Of a stretch of DNA of 64,000 nucleotides, positions 35,982-43,311 are shown piece after piece (the stretch's first letter is position 1; each line of letters opens with the position of its first letter). The stretch comes from Enorma burkinafasonensis (GTDB lineage Bacteria; Actinomycetota; Coriobacteriia; Coriobacteriales; Coriobacteriaceae). The translations under genes and the position numbers were made by a program. The stretch spans positions 43,278-107,277 of the forward strand of contig NZ_LR597508.1 of NCBI RefSeq assembly GCF_902150035.1, in the 5' to 3' direction. The notes under the pieces are model-generated. The model had not been told where the DNA came from and searched no databases. It saw nothing but the letters and a program-made list of their open reading frames with translations.

Positions 35982-36740
35982 ATGGCCGCCCAGGACAGGC
36001 GTCGATACATTCAAGAGGAACTCTCCCAGATGGGAAAAGTCGTCGTTTCGGAATTGAGTTCCAAGCTCGGCGTCACCGAGGAAACTATTCGGCGGGATCT
36101 CGAGCGGCTGGAGGTCGATGGCGTCCTCAAGCGCACGTACGGCGGTGCTATACCGAATCCCGTGAAACGGCAGACTCCTGATGTCCAGTTTTACAAGCGT
36201 GCCGTTCAACGTGTCGCGGAAAAGCGTACGATTGCACGGAACGCGCTGCCACTGATCGAGGGGATGCGCACCATCGCTGCGGACTCGAGTACCACAACGG
36301 CGGAGGCCGTGAAGATGGTAAAAGATCGTTCTGACCTCACGCTTCTGACCAATTCTACTGTTGCGTTTCAGGAACTCGAGGACTCGAAAATATCTGTCGT
36401 GTCTACGGGCGGCGAGTTTCATCGTGGCACGCTTTCTCTGAGAGGGGAGGCGGCAAAATCCGCGATTAAGCGGTACCGTGTGGATGCCCTCCTGTTCAGC
36501 TGCATGGGAATCGACGAGAATGCCGTATTTGACAGCCGCCCCGAAGAGTCCGAGATTAAGCGTGCGCTTATCGAGCAGGCTGCCAAAGTCATCCTTCTCG
36601 CCGATCATACGAAGTTCAGCCAAGTTGCATTTGTAAGGGTGACCACACTCGACCGTATCGACTACTTGGTTACCGATGAGGAGCCTGATCAGCGCTGGAA
36701 AGATATCTGCGCCGATCATGGCGTCACGATCGTGTATTAA
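35982..36740 (+). CDS. DeoR-family transcriptional regulator
   Basis: A 252-residue regulator with the DeoR HTH at residues 5-57 (VVSELSSKLGVTEETIRRDL, then GVLKRTYGGAI) and the DeoRC sugar-phosphate sensor domain: TIAADSSTTTAEAV, STGGEFHRGTLSLRG and LADHTKFSQVAFV. Effectors of this family are phosphorylated sugars. GAAGAGGTG precedes the ATG. It sits between the two transcription units carrying the shared TCTGTGAAACACAGA-like boxes and is their obvious candidate repressor. Confidence 0.92.
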   Translation: MAAQDRRRYIQEELSQMGKVVVSELSSKLGVTEETIRRDLERLEVDGVLKRTYGGAIPNPVKRQTPDVQFYKRAVQRVAEKRTIARNALPLIEGMRTIAADSSTTTAEAVKMVKDRSDLTLLTNSTVAFQELEDSKISVVSTGGEFHRGTLSLRGEAAKSAIKRYRVDALLFSCMGIDENAVFDSRPEESEIKRALIEQAAKVILLADHTKFSQVAFVRVTTLDRIDYLVTDEEPDQRWKDICADHGVTIVY

Positions 36741-36773
36741 GGGAATCCTTAGCAACAAACCTGCTTGATGAAA

Positions 36774-36809
36774 AGATGGCCCGGCGGTAAGTCGGGCCAG
36801 CTCTATCTT
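36774..36809 (+). terminator. Terminator after the DeoR gene
   Basis: AAAGATGGCCCG pairs with CGGGCC and an outer ATCTTT across a small loop (TGGCCCG/CGGGCCA core), ending in TATCTTTC. It lies 33 bp after the stop codon. Confidence 0.6.
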
Positions 36810-36811
36810 TC

Positions 36812-36927
36812 AATATCTGTGAAACAAAGAATGAAACTACCGTTTAACGGACAAAAATGTCCGTTTACAGAACAAAATCTGCGAATACCAATAAAATAGG
36901 TCTGAAACACAGAATTGAATCTATACT
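36812..36927 (+). promoter_or_regulatory. Control region of the aldolase/PTS operon
   Basis: Contains a DeoR-type box TCTGTGAAACAAAGA (36816-36830), then a separate palindrome AACGGACA-AAAA-TGTCCGTT (36846-36865), then another box TCTGAAACACAGAAT (36901-36915). A TATACT -10 hexamer follows at 36922-36927, with no good -35 at 17 bp. The last box covers the core promoter. The distinct palindrome suggests a second regulator. Confidence 0.6.
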
Positions 36928-37011
36928 TGCAACAAGTTGAGTACGCGGAACAAAGGACCACCACCGAGTGCTCGGCGTTGCAGTAATCCTAGAGAGAGGA
37001 TAGGAGTTCGC

Positions 37012-37653
37012 ATGCTGTATCAGGAAACCAGGGAAGAAGTTCTTAAGTATGCCGTGAAGTGCCTCGAGCACGGTCTCATCCATGGCACGGCGGGTAACGT
37101 CTCAATGCGCGTCCCCGGTGAGGAGGCTGTCGTTATCACGCCGAGTGGCATCCCGTACGACACGCTCGATCCCGAGGACCTGCCGGTCGTCTCCCTGTGG
37201 GGCGAAGTCATCGACGGCAACCTCAAACCCTCCTCGGAGACTCCGATGCATACCGCAATTTTCCGTGCCCGCGAGAACGTGAACGGTGTCGTGCATACGC
37301 ACTCCATGTACGCGACGGTAATGTCGATCATGCAGAAGGAGATTCCTGCTATGGTTCCTCCTTCGAGCGCGTTCGCTCCCGTCCCGTGCGCCCCGTTCCA
37401 GCTTCCCGGCTCCAAGGAGCTTGCCGAGACCGTTGTCGCGACCCTTGGTGAGGATCACCTTGCCTGCACCATGCAGAACCATGGTCAGATCACTTGCGCT
37501 CCGACGCTCGCCATGGCATATAAGGGCGCCGAGACCGTCGAGGAGTGCGCGGAGATTGCTTACCTCACCTACCAGGCCGGTGCCATGATTGGCCTGCCTG
37601 AGGACGCTCGTCTCGAGCTCCGTCGTCGTGCCCTGAAGGGTCAGGCAGTTTAG
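37012..37653 (+). CDS. Class II aldolase/adducin family (L-fuculose-phosphate aldolase type)
   Basis: A 213-residue zinc aldolase. The phosphate loop GTAGNVSMR, catalytic Glu in SSETPMH (E76), and zinc ligands H95 and H97 (VVHTHS) and H157 (QNHGQI) are all present. Family members split fuculose-1-P, rhamnulose-1-P or ribulose-5-P-like ketose phosphates into DHAP plus an aldehyde. GATAGGAG precedes the ATG. First gene of the PTS operon. A second, unrelated aldolase lies in the same operon. Confidence 0.9.
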   Translation: MLYQETREEVLKYAVKCLEHGLIHGTAGNVSMRVPGEEAVVITPSGIPYDTLDPEDLPVVSLWGEVIDGNLKPSSETPMHTAIFRARENVNGVVHTHSMYATVMSIMQKEIPAMVPPSSAFAPVPCAPFQLPGSKELAETVVATLGEDHLACTMQNHGQITCAPTLAMAYKGAETVEECAEIAYLTYQAGAMIGLPEDARLELRRRALKGQAV

Positions 37654-37705
37654 ACTTCGTTGTTGGCTATTGAGTAGGCACTCGTATCGGAAAGGATGTG
37701 CACTC

Positions 37706-38014
37706 ATGAAGGAATTCCGAATCCTAGGTGTTTGTGGAGCGGGTCTCTCAACCTCGACGACGGTAGCGCGCACCCTGCAGGTGGGTATGCAGGAGCGCAA
37801 CATGCCTGCGCAGATCCGCACCTGCAGTGTGCAGGAGGCAACGGGCACCATCGAGGGTTACCAGCCCGACGTGATTCTTGCTACGGTGGCGACCACTTCG
37901 TTCGAGAACCCCAGCGACTCGAAGGTTTTCTCCGGCGTACCGCTGTTGACGGGCATCGGATCCGATGAGCTCCTCGACGAGATCGTCGAGTACCTCAAGA
38001 GCAAATCCGCCTAA
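37706..38014 (+). CDS. PTS EIIB component (galactitol/lactose-IIB fold)
   Basis: A 102-residue IIB protein. The phospho-cysteine is C10 in GVCGAGLSTST, the P-loop-like signature of galactitol-family IIB. It accepts phosphate from the IIA encoded at 40317 and passes it to sugar bound by IIC. AAAGGATG is upstream of the ATG. 40 bp before the IIC gene. Confidence 0.92.
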   Translation: MKEFRILGVCGAGLSTSTTVARTLQVGMQERNMPAQIRTCSVQEATGTIEGYQPDVILATVATTSFENPSDSKVFSGVPLLTGIGSDELLDEIVEYLKSKSA

Positions 38015-38054
38015 CGCGTGCCGATTCTTGCATACCTGAAAAGGGGATTAGTAC

Positions 38055-39317
38055 ATGGATATCGTACTTAACTTCGTTGAGACGATCGTCGGCTTGGGCG
38101 CCTTTGTCATGATGCCGGTGATTCTCTTTATCATGGGTCTTTGCTTCGGTATGAAGGTCAAGGACGCCGCTCGCGCCGGCATCATCGTCGGCGTGGGCTT
38201 CAAGGGCATCTCGCTCACCACGGGCCTGATCACCGAAACCATGACTCCGCTCGTACAGAAGCTCCAGGAGCTTTGGGGCCTGGGCCTCGAGGCTGTTGAT
38301 GTGGGCGTTCCCGTGGTCAGCGCCATGGCGTTCTCCGACGGCGTGTTCGTGCTCGCTATGATCGCTGCTCTGCTGATCGTGAACGTCATCCTCATCCTGC
38401 TTAAGGTCACCAAGACCCTGAACGTGGACCTCTGGAACTTCTGGCACTATCTGTTCATCGGTTCGATGGCGACCGTCATCACCGGCAACATGGCAATCGG
38501 CATCGCGATCGGCGTCGTGTACTCCGTCTGCAATCTCCTGCTTGCCGATCGCAACCAGGACATCATCTGCGAGGTTTGCGGCGAGCAGTATCGCGGCCTC
38601 TCCTTCTGCACGATGGCGTTCCCGGTTCTCGTCCCGATCGTTCAGGGTATCGACTGGGTCATCGACCACATTCCCGGCGTGCGTAACATCAACCTCAACC
38701 TGCGCAACCTTCCCAAGGGCCTGTCCTTTATGAGTGAGCCTTCGATTCTCGGCCTCCTCATCGGCATCATCCTCGCTCTGCTTGCGCAGTACTCTTGGGA
38801 TCAGGCGCTTACCGCCGGCATGAGTCTCGCTGCAGCGATGGTCCTCCTGCCCCGCATGATCTCCATCCTGGTTGAGGGACTCTCCTCAATCGTCGCCGCT
38901 GTGCGCAAGTTCGTCACTAAGCGCATGCCCGGTCGCGAGCTCCGCATCGGTATGGACTTCGCCCTGCTTGTCGGCGATCCCGACATGATTTCCCTCGGCC
39001 TGGTTATGACCCCGATTTCCCTGCTGCTCGCGGTTGTGCTTCCCGGTAACGCGGTCCTCCCCGTCATCGGTCTCACTAACCTGAGCTACATGATGATGGC
39101 TCCTGTCGTCGGTACCAAGCGCAACATGTTCCGCGCATTCATTGCCGGTATCGTCTGCATCATCATCGTGTTCTACACCGCGACATGGCTCGCTCCGCTC
39201 ATTACCCAGGTTGGCATCAACGTTGGCCTGCTCGAGGAAGGCGGCCTGTATTCGCTCTTCAACACGGGTGAGCACATCGGTACCGTGTTGCTCATGATCC
39301 TCGATTTCTTCTTCTAG
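38055..39317 (+). CDS. PTS EIIC component, galactitol family (GatC)
   Basis: A 420-residue membrane permease of the GatC/SgcC family: FVMMPVILFIMGLCFGMKVK near the start, GVPVVSAMAFSDGVFVLA, and the conserved GMDFALLVGDPDMISLGLVM. About nine to ten membrane segments. Galactitol-family systems carry galactitol, L-sorbitol-like polyols or pentitols; the specific substrate is not evident. AAAAGGGGATT precedes the ATG. An intercistronic hairpin follows. Confidence 0.92.
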   Translation: MDIVLNFVETIVGLGAFVMMPVILFIMGLCFGMKVKDAARAGIIVGVGFKGISLTTGLITETMTPLVQKLQELWGLGLEAVDVGVPVVSAMAFSDGVFVLAMIAALLIVNVILILLKVTKTLNVDLWNFWHYLFIGSMATVITGNMAIGIAIGVVYSVCNLLLADRNQDIICEVCGEQYRGLSFCTMAFPVLVPIVQGIDWVIDHIPGVRNINLNLRNLPKGLSFMSEPSILGLLIGIILALLAQYSWDQALTAGMSLAAAMVLLPRMISILVEGLSSIVAAVRKFVTKRMPGRELRIGMDFALLVGDPDMISLGLVMTPISLLLAVVLPGNAVLPVIGLTNLSYMMMAPVVGTKRNMFRAFIAGIVCIIIVFYTATWLAPLITQVGINVGLLEEGGLYSLFNTGEHIGTVLLMILDFFF

Positions 39318-39335
39318 TTTTCGAGTGTTCATGAT

Positions 39336-39374
39336 GGGGTGGGAGCGAGGTAGCGTTCCCACCCCGTTCTTTTA
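39336..39374 (+). terminator. Terminator-like hairpin inside the PTS operon
   Basis: GGGGTGGGA pairs with TCCCACCCC around a 12-base loop, followed by GTTCTTTT. It lies between the IIC gene and the second aldolase, 76 bp before the latter. Confidence 0.75.
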
Positions 39375-39450
39375 TCAATGGGCATCCGCATCGCGCGCCC
39401 GGTAGAACCGGACGGCTGCGTTCGGGGCGCTAACAATACTGGAGGTAACC

Positions 39451-40296
39451 ATGAATATGCCGACGCGAGAGCAGATCGTCGAGATTTTTGCCAAGGCGAT
39501 CGACGGCGGCTATGCCATTCCGCATATCAACCATTCTGACTATGGCGACCTGATCGCTATCGCCGAGGCCGGCCGCGAGGCCGGGACACCGATCATGGCG
39601 GCGGGCACTCCTATGACCACGAGCGTGATGGGCTTTACGAAGATCTCCGCCATCGCGCATCTCCTGGCGGAGGAGGGGGACACGCCGTTCATCATCCATT
39701 GCGACCATTGTCCTGATCCTGTGCTTTGCAAGCAGGCGATCGATGCAGGCTACAATTCGGTGATGATCGACGCCTCCGATAAGCCTCTCGACGAGAATAT
39801 CGCGATCGTCAAGGACATCGTCGACTACGCACATGCTCGTGGCGTGTTCGTTGAGGCTGAGGTTGGCCATGTTGCCCACGGAGAGGGCTCGTCATGGGAT
39901 GCGAGCGTCGATGAAGCGGTGAAGCTCGTTTCGGCGACTGGCGTCGACGCGCTGGCAATCGCCATGGGTAGCGAGCATGGTTTCTACAAGGAACTTCCGA
40001 AGCTCAACTTCGACCTCGCCGCTCAGGTTCACGAGGCGCTTCCGACCACGCCGTTGGTCCTGCATGGCGGGTCCGGTATCCCCGCCGATGACGTTCGCCA
40101 TGCGATTGCTAGCGGCATCCGCAAGGTGAACGTTGGCACCGACGTGCGTTGCACGTATGTGGCGGGGCTCCGTGACGCCATCGCCGAGATGGGAATCGAG
40201 CGTCATACCCAGGACATCATCGCTTTTGCGCAGGCTCGCGCCAAGGAGAAGATCTTCGACGTGATTGATATGTGCGGATCGCGCGGCAAGGCCTAG
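39451..40296 (+). CDS. Class II fructose/tagatose-bisphosphate aldolase family (GatY-like)
   Basis: A 281-residue zinc aldolase. Zinc and catalytic residues sit in HCDHCPD (Asp85, His86), VEAEVGHVAHGE, and the phosphate loops VLHGGSGIP and VNVGTDVR. It lacks an insertion found in E. coli FbaA, fitting the shorter GatY/KbaY/IolJ group. It would cleave a ketose 1,6-bisphosphate, or the related ketose phosphate, into DHAP and an aldehyde. No polyol dehydrogenase or sugar-phosphate kinase accompanies it. GGAGG precedes the ATG. Confidence 0.9.
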   Translation: MNMPTREQIVEIFAKAIDGGYAIPHINHSDYGDLIAIAEAGREAGTPIMAAGTPMTTSVMGFTKISAIAHLLAEEGDTPFIIHCDHCPDPVLCKQAIDAGYNSVMIDASDKPLDENIAIVKDIVDYAHARGVFVEAEVGHVAHGEGSSWDASVDEAVKLVSATGVDALAIAMGSEHGFYKELPKLNFDLAAQVHEALPTTPLVLHGGSGIPADDVRHAIASGIRKVNVGTDVRCTYVAGLRDAIAEMGIERHTQDIIAFAQARAKEKIFDVIDMCGSRGKA

Positions 40297-40316
40297 ACCG
40301 AAAGAAGGGGATGTAG

Positions 40317-40787
40317 ATGATAGGTGCCGAAGATCTCGAGCTGCTCAAGCCCGAGCTCGTGTTCGTTGATATCGATGCAGAGGATACCGAGGACCTGTTC
40401 CGCCAGATGCAAGTCCGTCTTGATTCGATGGGTTATATCAAGGACAACTGGCTCGACGCCATGCTCGAGCGAGAGCGGAACTATGCCACCGGTTTGCAGA
40501 CGCCGACGATCGGCGTGGCGATTCCCCATGCGGATAACTGTGTTAACAAGGCATACATCGCTGTGATCAAGCCAGTGAAACCCGTTACGTTCCAACCCAT
40601 GGGCGGAATCGGAGATGAGGTAGAAGCCGAACTCGTGATTAACCTCGGTATCATGCGCGAAGGGGGGCAGGTCGAGATGCTGCAGGCCCTGATGCGCATC
40701 TTTATGGACGATGCTGCCGTTGTCGACATTATGGCGCAGAATACCCCCGAGGATCTTGTTGCAACGATTAAGGCTCACCTCGCGTAG
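40317..40787 (+). CDS. PTS EIIA component (fructose/galactitol type)
   Basis: A 156-residue IIA domain with the phospho-histidine H71 in GVAIPHADN; HPr phosphorylates it and it hands phosphate to the IIB encoded at 37706. The order IIB-IIC-aldolase-IIA is unusual, since IIA is often first. AAAGAAGGGG precedes the ATG. It is the last gene of the sugar island; a hairpin follows at 40890-40932. Confidence 0.9.
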   Translation: MIGAEDLELLKPELVFVDIDAEDTEDLFRQMQVRLDSMGYIKDNWLDAMLERERNYATGLQTPTIGVAIPHADNCVNKAYIAVIKPVKPVTFQPMGGIGDEVEAELVINLGIMREGGQVEMLQALMRIFMDDAAVVDIMAQNTPEDLVATIKAHLA

Positions 40788-40889
40788 ACATGCATGTGAG
40801 AATCGGTGCCGGGGACTCGGCATCATCGTATTCATGCTGTTGCCGTCTAACGAGCTGGTAGGCTTTGCGGGTCGATATCCTCACATCAA

Positions 40890-40932
40890 AGACGACGCCC
40901 TGGCGCTCTTGCGAGTGCGTCGGGGCGTCTGC
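40890..40932 (+). terminator. Hairpin downstream of the PTS operon
   Basis: AGACGACGCCC with inner CGCTC pairs with GAG, GCG and GGGGCGTCT to form a long imperfect hairpin about 100 bp after the IIA stop. The U-tract is absent, so its role as terminator is tentative. Confidence 0.45.
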
Positions 40933-40970
40933 TGTGAAGGCGGCATCCATCGGGGATTTCCTGGAAAGAC

Positions 40971-41115
40971 CTTCGTACGAATACTGCATTTGAGCCACTG
41001 GTATCGTACGAACGATGCATATGTACCAGTGGTATCGTATGGATTCTGCATTCTTAGGAGAGCTATCGTAAGAAATATGCAGAAATATATATAAAAATGA
41101 ATATAACGTACGATA
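40971..41115. repeat. Four 31-bp direct repeats plus an inverted copy (iteron-like)
   Basis: Units start at 40971, 41002, 41033 and 41064, exactly 31 bp apart. Each has TATCGTA near its start (TTCGTA in the first unit) and TGCAT or TGCAG 7-9 bases after it; the first two also share the end CAC/AGTGG. An inverted core, TACGATA, lies at 41109-41115 beyond an AT-rich tract (AAATATATATAAAA). The region is between convergent genes and has no open reading frame I can support. Function unknown. Confidence 0.75.
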
Positions 41116-41187
41116 GTGAATCCGAAAATGGCCACAATTATGTATCTCGAAGAGCAGTGTGGCCGAAGGGCGGAATCCGCCGGTCGC

Positions 41188-41754
41188 CTAGCGGTTCTGG
41201 GAGAAGAGCGACATCGCGCCGAGCACGATGCAGGCGATGGCGACGATGATCGACAGCACGGCGCCGATCTCGAGGCCGACCTCGAAGTAGCCGTGCATGC
41301 TCGAGTTCGCCTCGTTCGAGATCAGGAAGATGAGCACGAGCTCAAGCGCGCCGGCGACCATGGTGAGGATGTCGCCCGCCTTGTTGACGAGCGCGAGCGC
41401 GCTTACCAGCACGAGAACGCCGGGGGCGAGCAGGAGGATGTTGAAGAACTCCCCGTCGACGTGGCTGCCGAAGACCTCGGTGCCGAAGGTCATCTGAAAG
41501 CCGCTCACGCTGAGGAACCCGGCGAGGTCGAACGCCGGCAGGAAGAAGCCGACGATAAGGACGGCGCCGCATGCGATGCGCACGAGGCGCAGCAGGTCGG
41601 CGTTGCCCCGCGCCATGGTGCCGAGGCCGCTTGCGGGGACCCCGGTCGCCGGAGGCACGGGCGCCGGGTTCTGCTTGGCCTCGATGGGCGAGCCGCATGA
41701 CCCGCAGAACCGGGAACCGTCAGGGATCTGAGCTCCGCACTTGGGACAGAACAT
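41188..41754 (-). CDS. Zinc-ribbon integral membrane protein
   Basis: A 188-residue protein. Residues 1-24 are a zinc ribbon (MFCPKCGAQIPDGSRFCGSC), followed by a short Pro/Ala linker and four predicted membrane helices over about 58-185. No catalytic motif is seen. It belongs to a broad class of zinc-ribbon membrane proteins abundant in Gram-positive gut bacteria. AAAGGTG precedes the ATG. It diverges from another zinc-ribbon gene 166 bp away, and this pair is part of a local cluster of such proteins. Confidence 0.8.
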   Translation of the reverse strand: MFCPKCGAQIPDGSRFCGSCGSPIEAKQNPAPVPPATGVPASGLGTMARGNADLLRLVRIACGAVLIVGFFLPAFDLAGFLSVSGFQMTFGTEVFGSHVDGEFFNILLLAPGVLVLVSALALVNKAGDILTMVAGALELVLIFLISNEANSSMHGYFEVGLEIGAVLSIIVAIACIVLGAMSLFSQNR

Positions 41755-41920
41755 GGTCGCACCTTTCCAGATCGCACCTGCCCGGGTTCCGGCGAGGCTC
41801 CGATGATCCTCTGAACCCCGAGGGGTGACGTTCACGTTACCGTTGGGCTCCCCGGCGGGCGCGCCACCGGGTTTGCCCCATAATAGACCTAGATGGGACC
41901 CATCGAGAGCGGAGAAGACG

Positions 41921-43240
41921 ATGTTTTGCACCAAATGCGGTAGCCAGATTCCGGACGACGTGCGCTTCTGCACCAAATGCGGTGCTCCGGTGACCACAGT
42001 CCCGTCGCCCCAGACGCAGGCGACTCAACCCGTCCAGACGCCCACGGTGCAGATGCCCGCTGCCCAGCCCCCTGTGGCCCAAACGGCGAAGATGCCCCCG
42101 GCCCAGCAGGCCCCCGCGCAGCAGGCGGGTGCGCCGGCCGGCCAGCGGGTGCACAAGGCATCCGGCAAGACGCGCGCCATCGTGATCGGCGCCTTCGTCG
42201 CGCTTGCCGTTCTCGCCGCCGCGGCTGCCGCCGCTTGGTTCTTCTTCATCCGGACCCCGGCGCCCACACCGGTCGTCTTCGCGATCGAGGCGGCGGGCCT
42301 CGACAGCGCGACGGGGACCAAGATCCCCGTGCACATCGAGGGGGAGGACATCCGGGGCCATGCCGTCTCGGAGGACCACTACCTCTCGAGCGACGGCACG
42401 GGCATGGAACTCGTCGACGGCACCTACGAGCTCACCGTCACCGCCTCGCCCATAGCGGCGGACGGCACCATCTACGACATCGAGGACGCGGGCAGCGCCA
42501 CCCTCGAGCTCGAGGGCGATAGAGGGACGGTCGAGGGGTCGATCGTGCTCGAGCCCATCCCCGCGGCCGAGGTGACCGATGAGGAGATCGAGGCCGCCTA
42601 CGAGGCGGCGCTCGCCGGCGGCGCGGAAGACGCCCAGGCGGCCGAGGCCCTCCGCGACGCGGCGACCGCCCGCCGTGACGAGGCCGTCGCGGCGGAGCAG
42701 GAGGCCGAGGCGGAGCGCCAGCGCCAAGAGGAGGAGGCACGCCGCCGCGAGGAGGCGGAGCGCGCTGCGCAGGGTACCTACCAGACCGACTCGTTCTCCT
42801 TCGACATCCCGTCGTATTGGGAGGGGCGCGTGACCGTGCAGATCGAGGGCGACAGCGTGACGATCTGGTCGTCCGCCTACCCCGAGCGCGAGGTCGCGAC
42901 CTTGGACTACATCTCGGTCAACGCGGGCGTGGGAACCGATATCGGCGGGGCGAACGACGCGACCGGGGACCTCGGCAACGGCATGATGGTCTACCTCTAC
43001 GCGCCGAACTACGCGTATCGGATCGCCTACGCCAACATCTCGGGGTCGACCGACCCGAATGACTACTACTCGCTCGAGGAGGCCCAAGAGCTCGTCGACC
43101 TCCAGTCGGCGGGCACCGTGGACTACGAGGACTACCTCCAGAACATGCGGGACAACGGCGGGAACAGCCCGACCCAGGACATGTTGACCGCCGCCGTGCA
43201 GCAGATCGACATCGACGACTTCAACGTGCGCCTGCGCTAG
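41921..43240 (+). CDS. Zinc-ribbon, single-TM surface protein with coiled coil
   Basis: A 439-residue protein. Zinc ribbon at 1-26 (MFCTKCGSQIPDDVRFCTKC), Gln/Pro/Ala-rich linker to about 80, one membrane helix near 87-110, a beta-rich domain at about 115-210, an Ala/Glu/Arg coiled coil near 215-285, and a C-terminal domain (TDSFSFDIPSYWEGRVTVQI to the end). The topology is cytoplasmic ribbon and extracellular C-terminus. The function is unknown. AGCGGAGAAGACG precedes the ATG. The stop is 71 bp before the Fe-S gene. Confidence 0.8.
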   Translation: MFCTKCGSQIPDDVRFCTKCGAPVTTVPSPQTQATQPVQTPTVQMPAAQPPVAQTAKMPPAQQAPAQQAGAPAGQRVHKASGKTRAIVIGAFVALAVLAAAAAAAWFFFIRTPAPTPVVFAIEAAGLDSATGTKIPVHIEGEDIRGHAVSEDHYLSSDGTGMELVDGTYELTVTASPIAADGTIYDIEDAGSATLELEGDRGTVEGSIVLEPIPAAEVTDEEIEAAYEAALAGGAEDAQAAEALRDAATARRDEAVAAEQEAEAERQRQEEEARRREEAERAAQGTYQTDSFSFDIPSYWEGRVTVQIEGDSVTIWSSAYPEREVATLDYISVNAGVGTDIGGANDATGDLGNGMMVYLYAPNYAYRIAYANISGSTDPNDYYSLEEAQELVDLQSAGTVDYEDYLQNMRDNGGNSPTQDMLTAAVQQIDIDDFNVRLR

Positions 43241-43311
43241 CGGGCGGGTACCGTACAATAGAGCGGTTGCGCGCCCTCGCGCACGAGGGTCCCGGTACAG
43301 AAAGGGCGGAC

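Noticed and set aside
40971..41094. Possible CRISPR array with 31-bp period
   Set aside because: Each unit is a conserved half plus a variable half of only about 12 bp, too short for spacers, and no cas genes are present.
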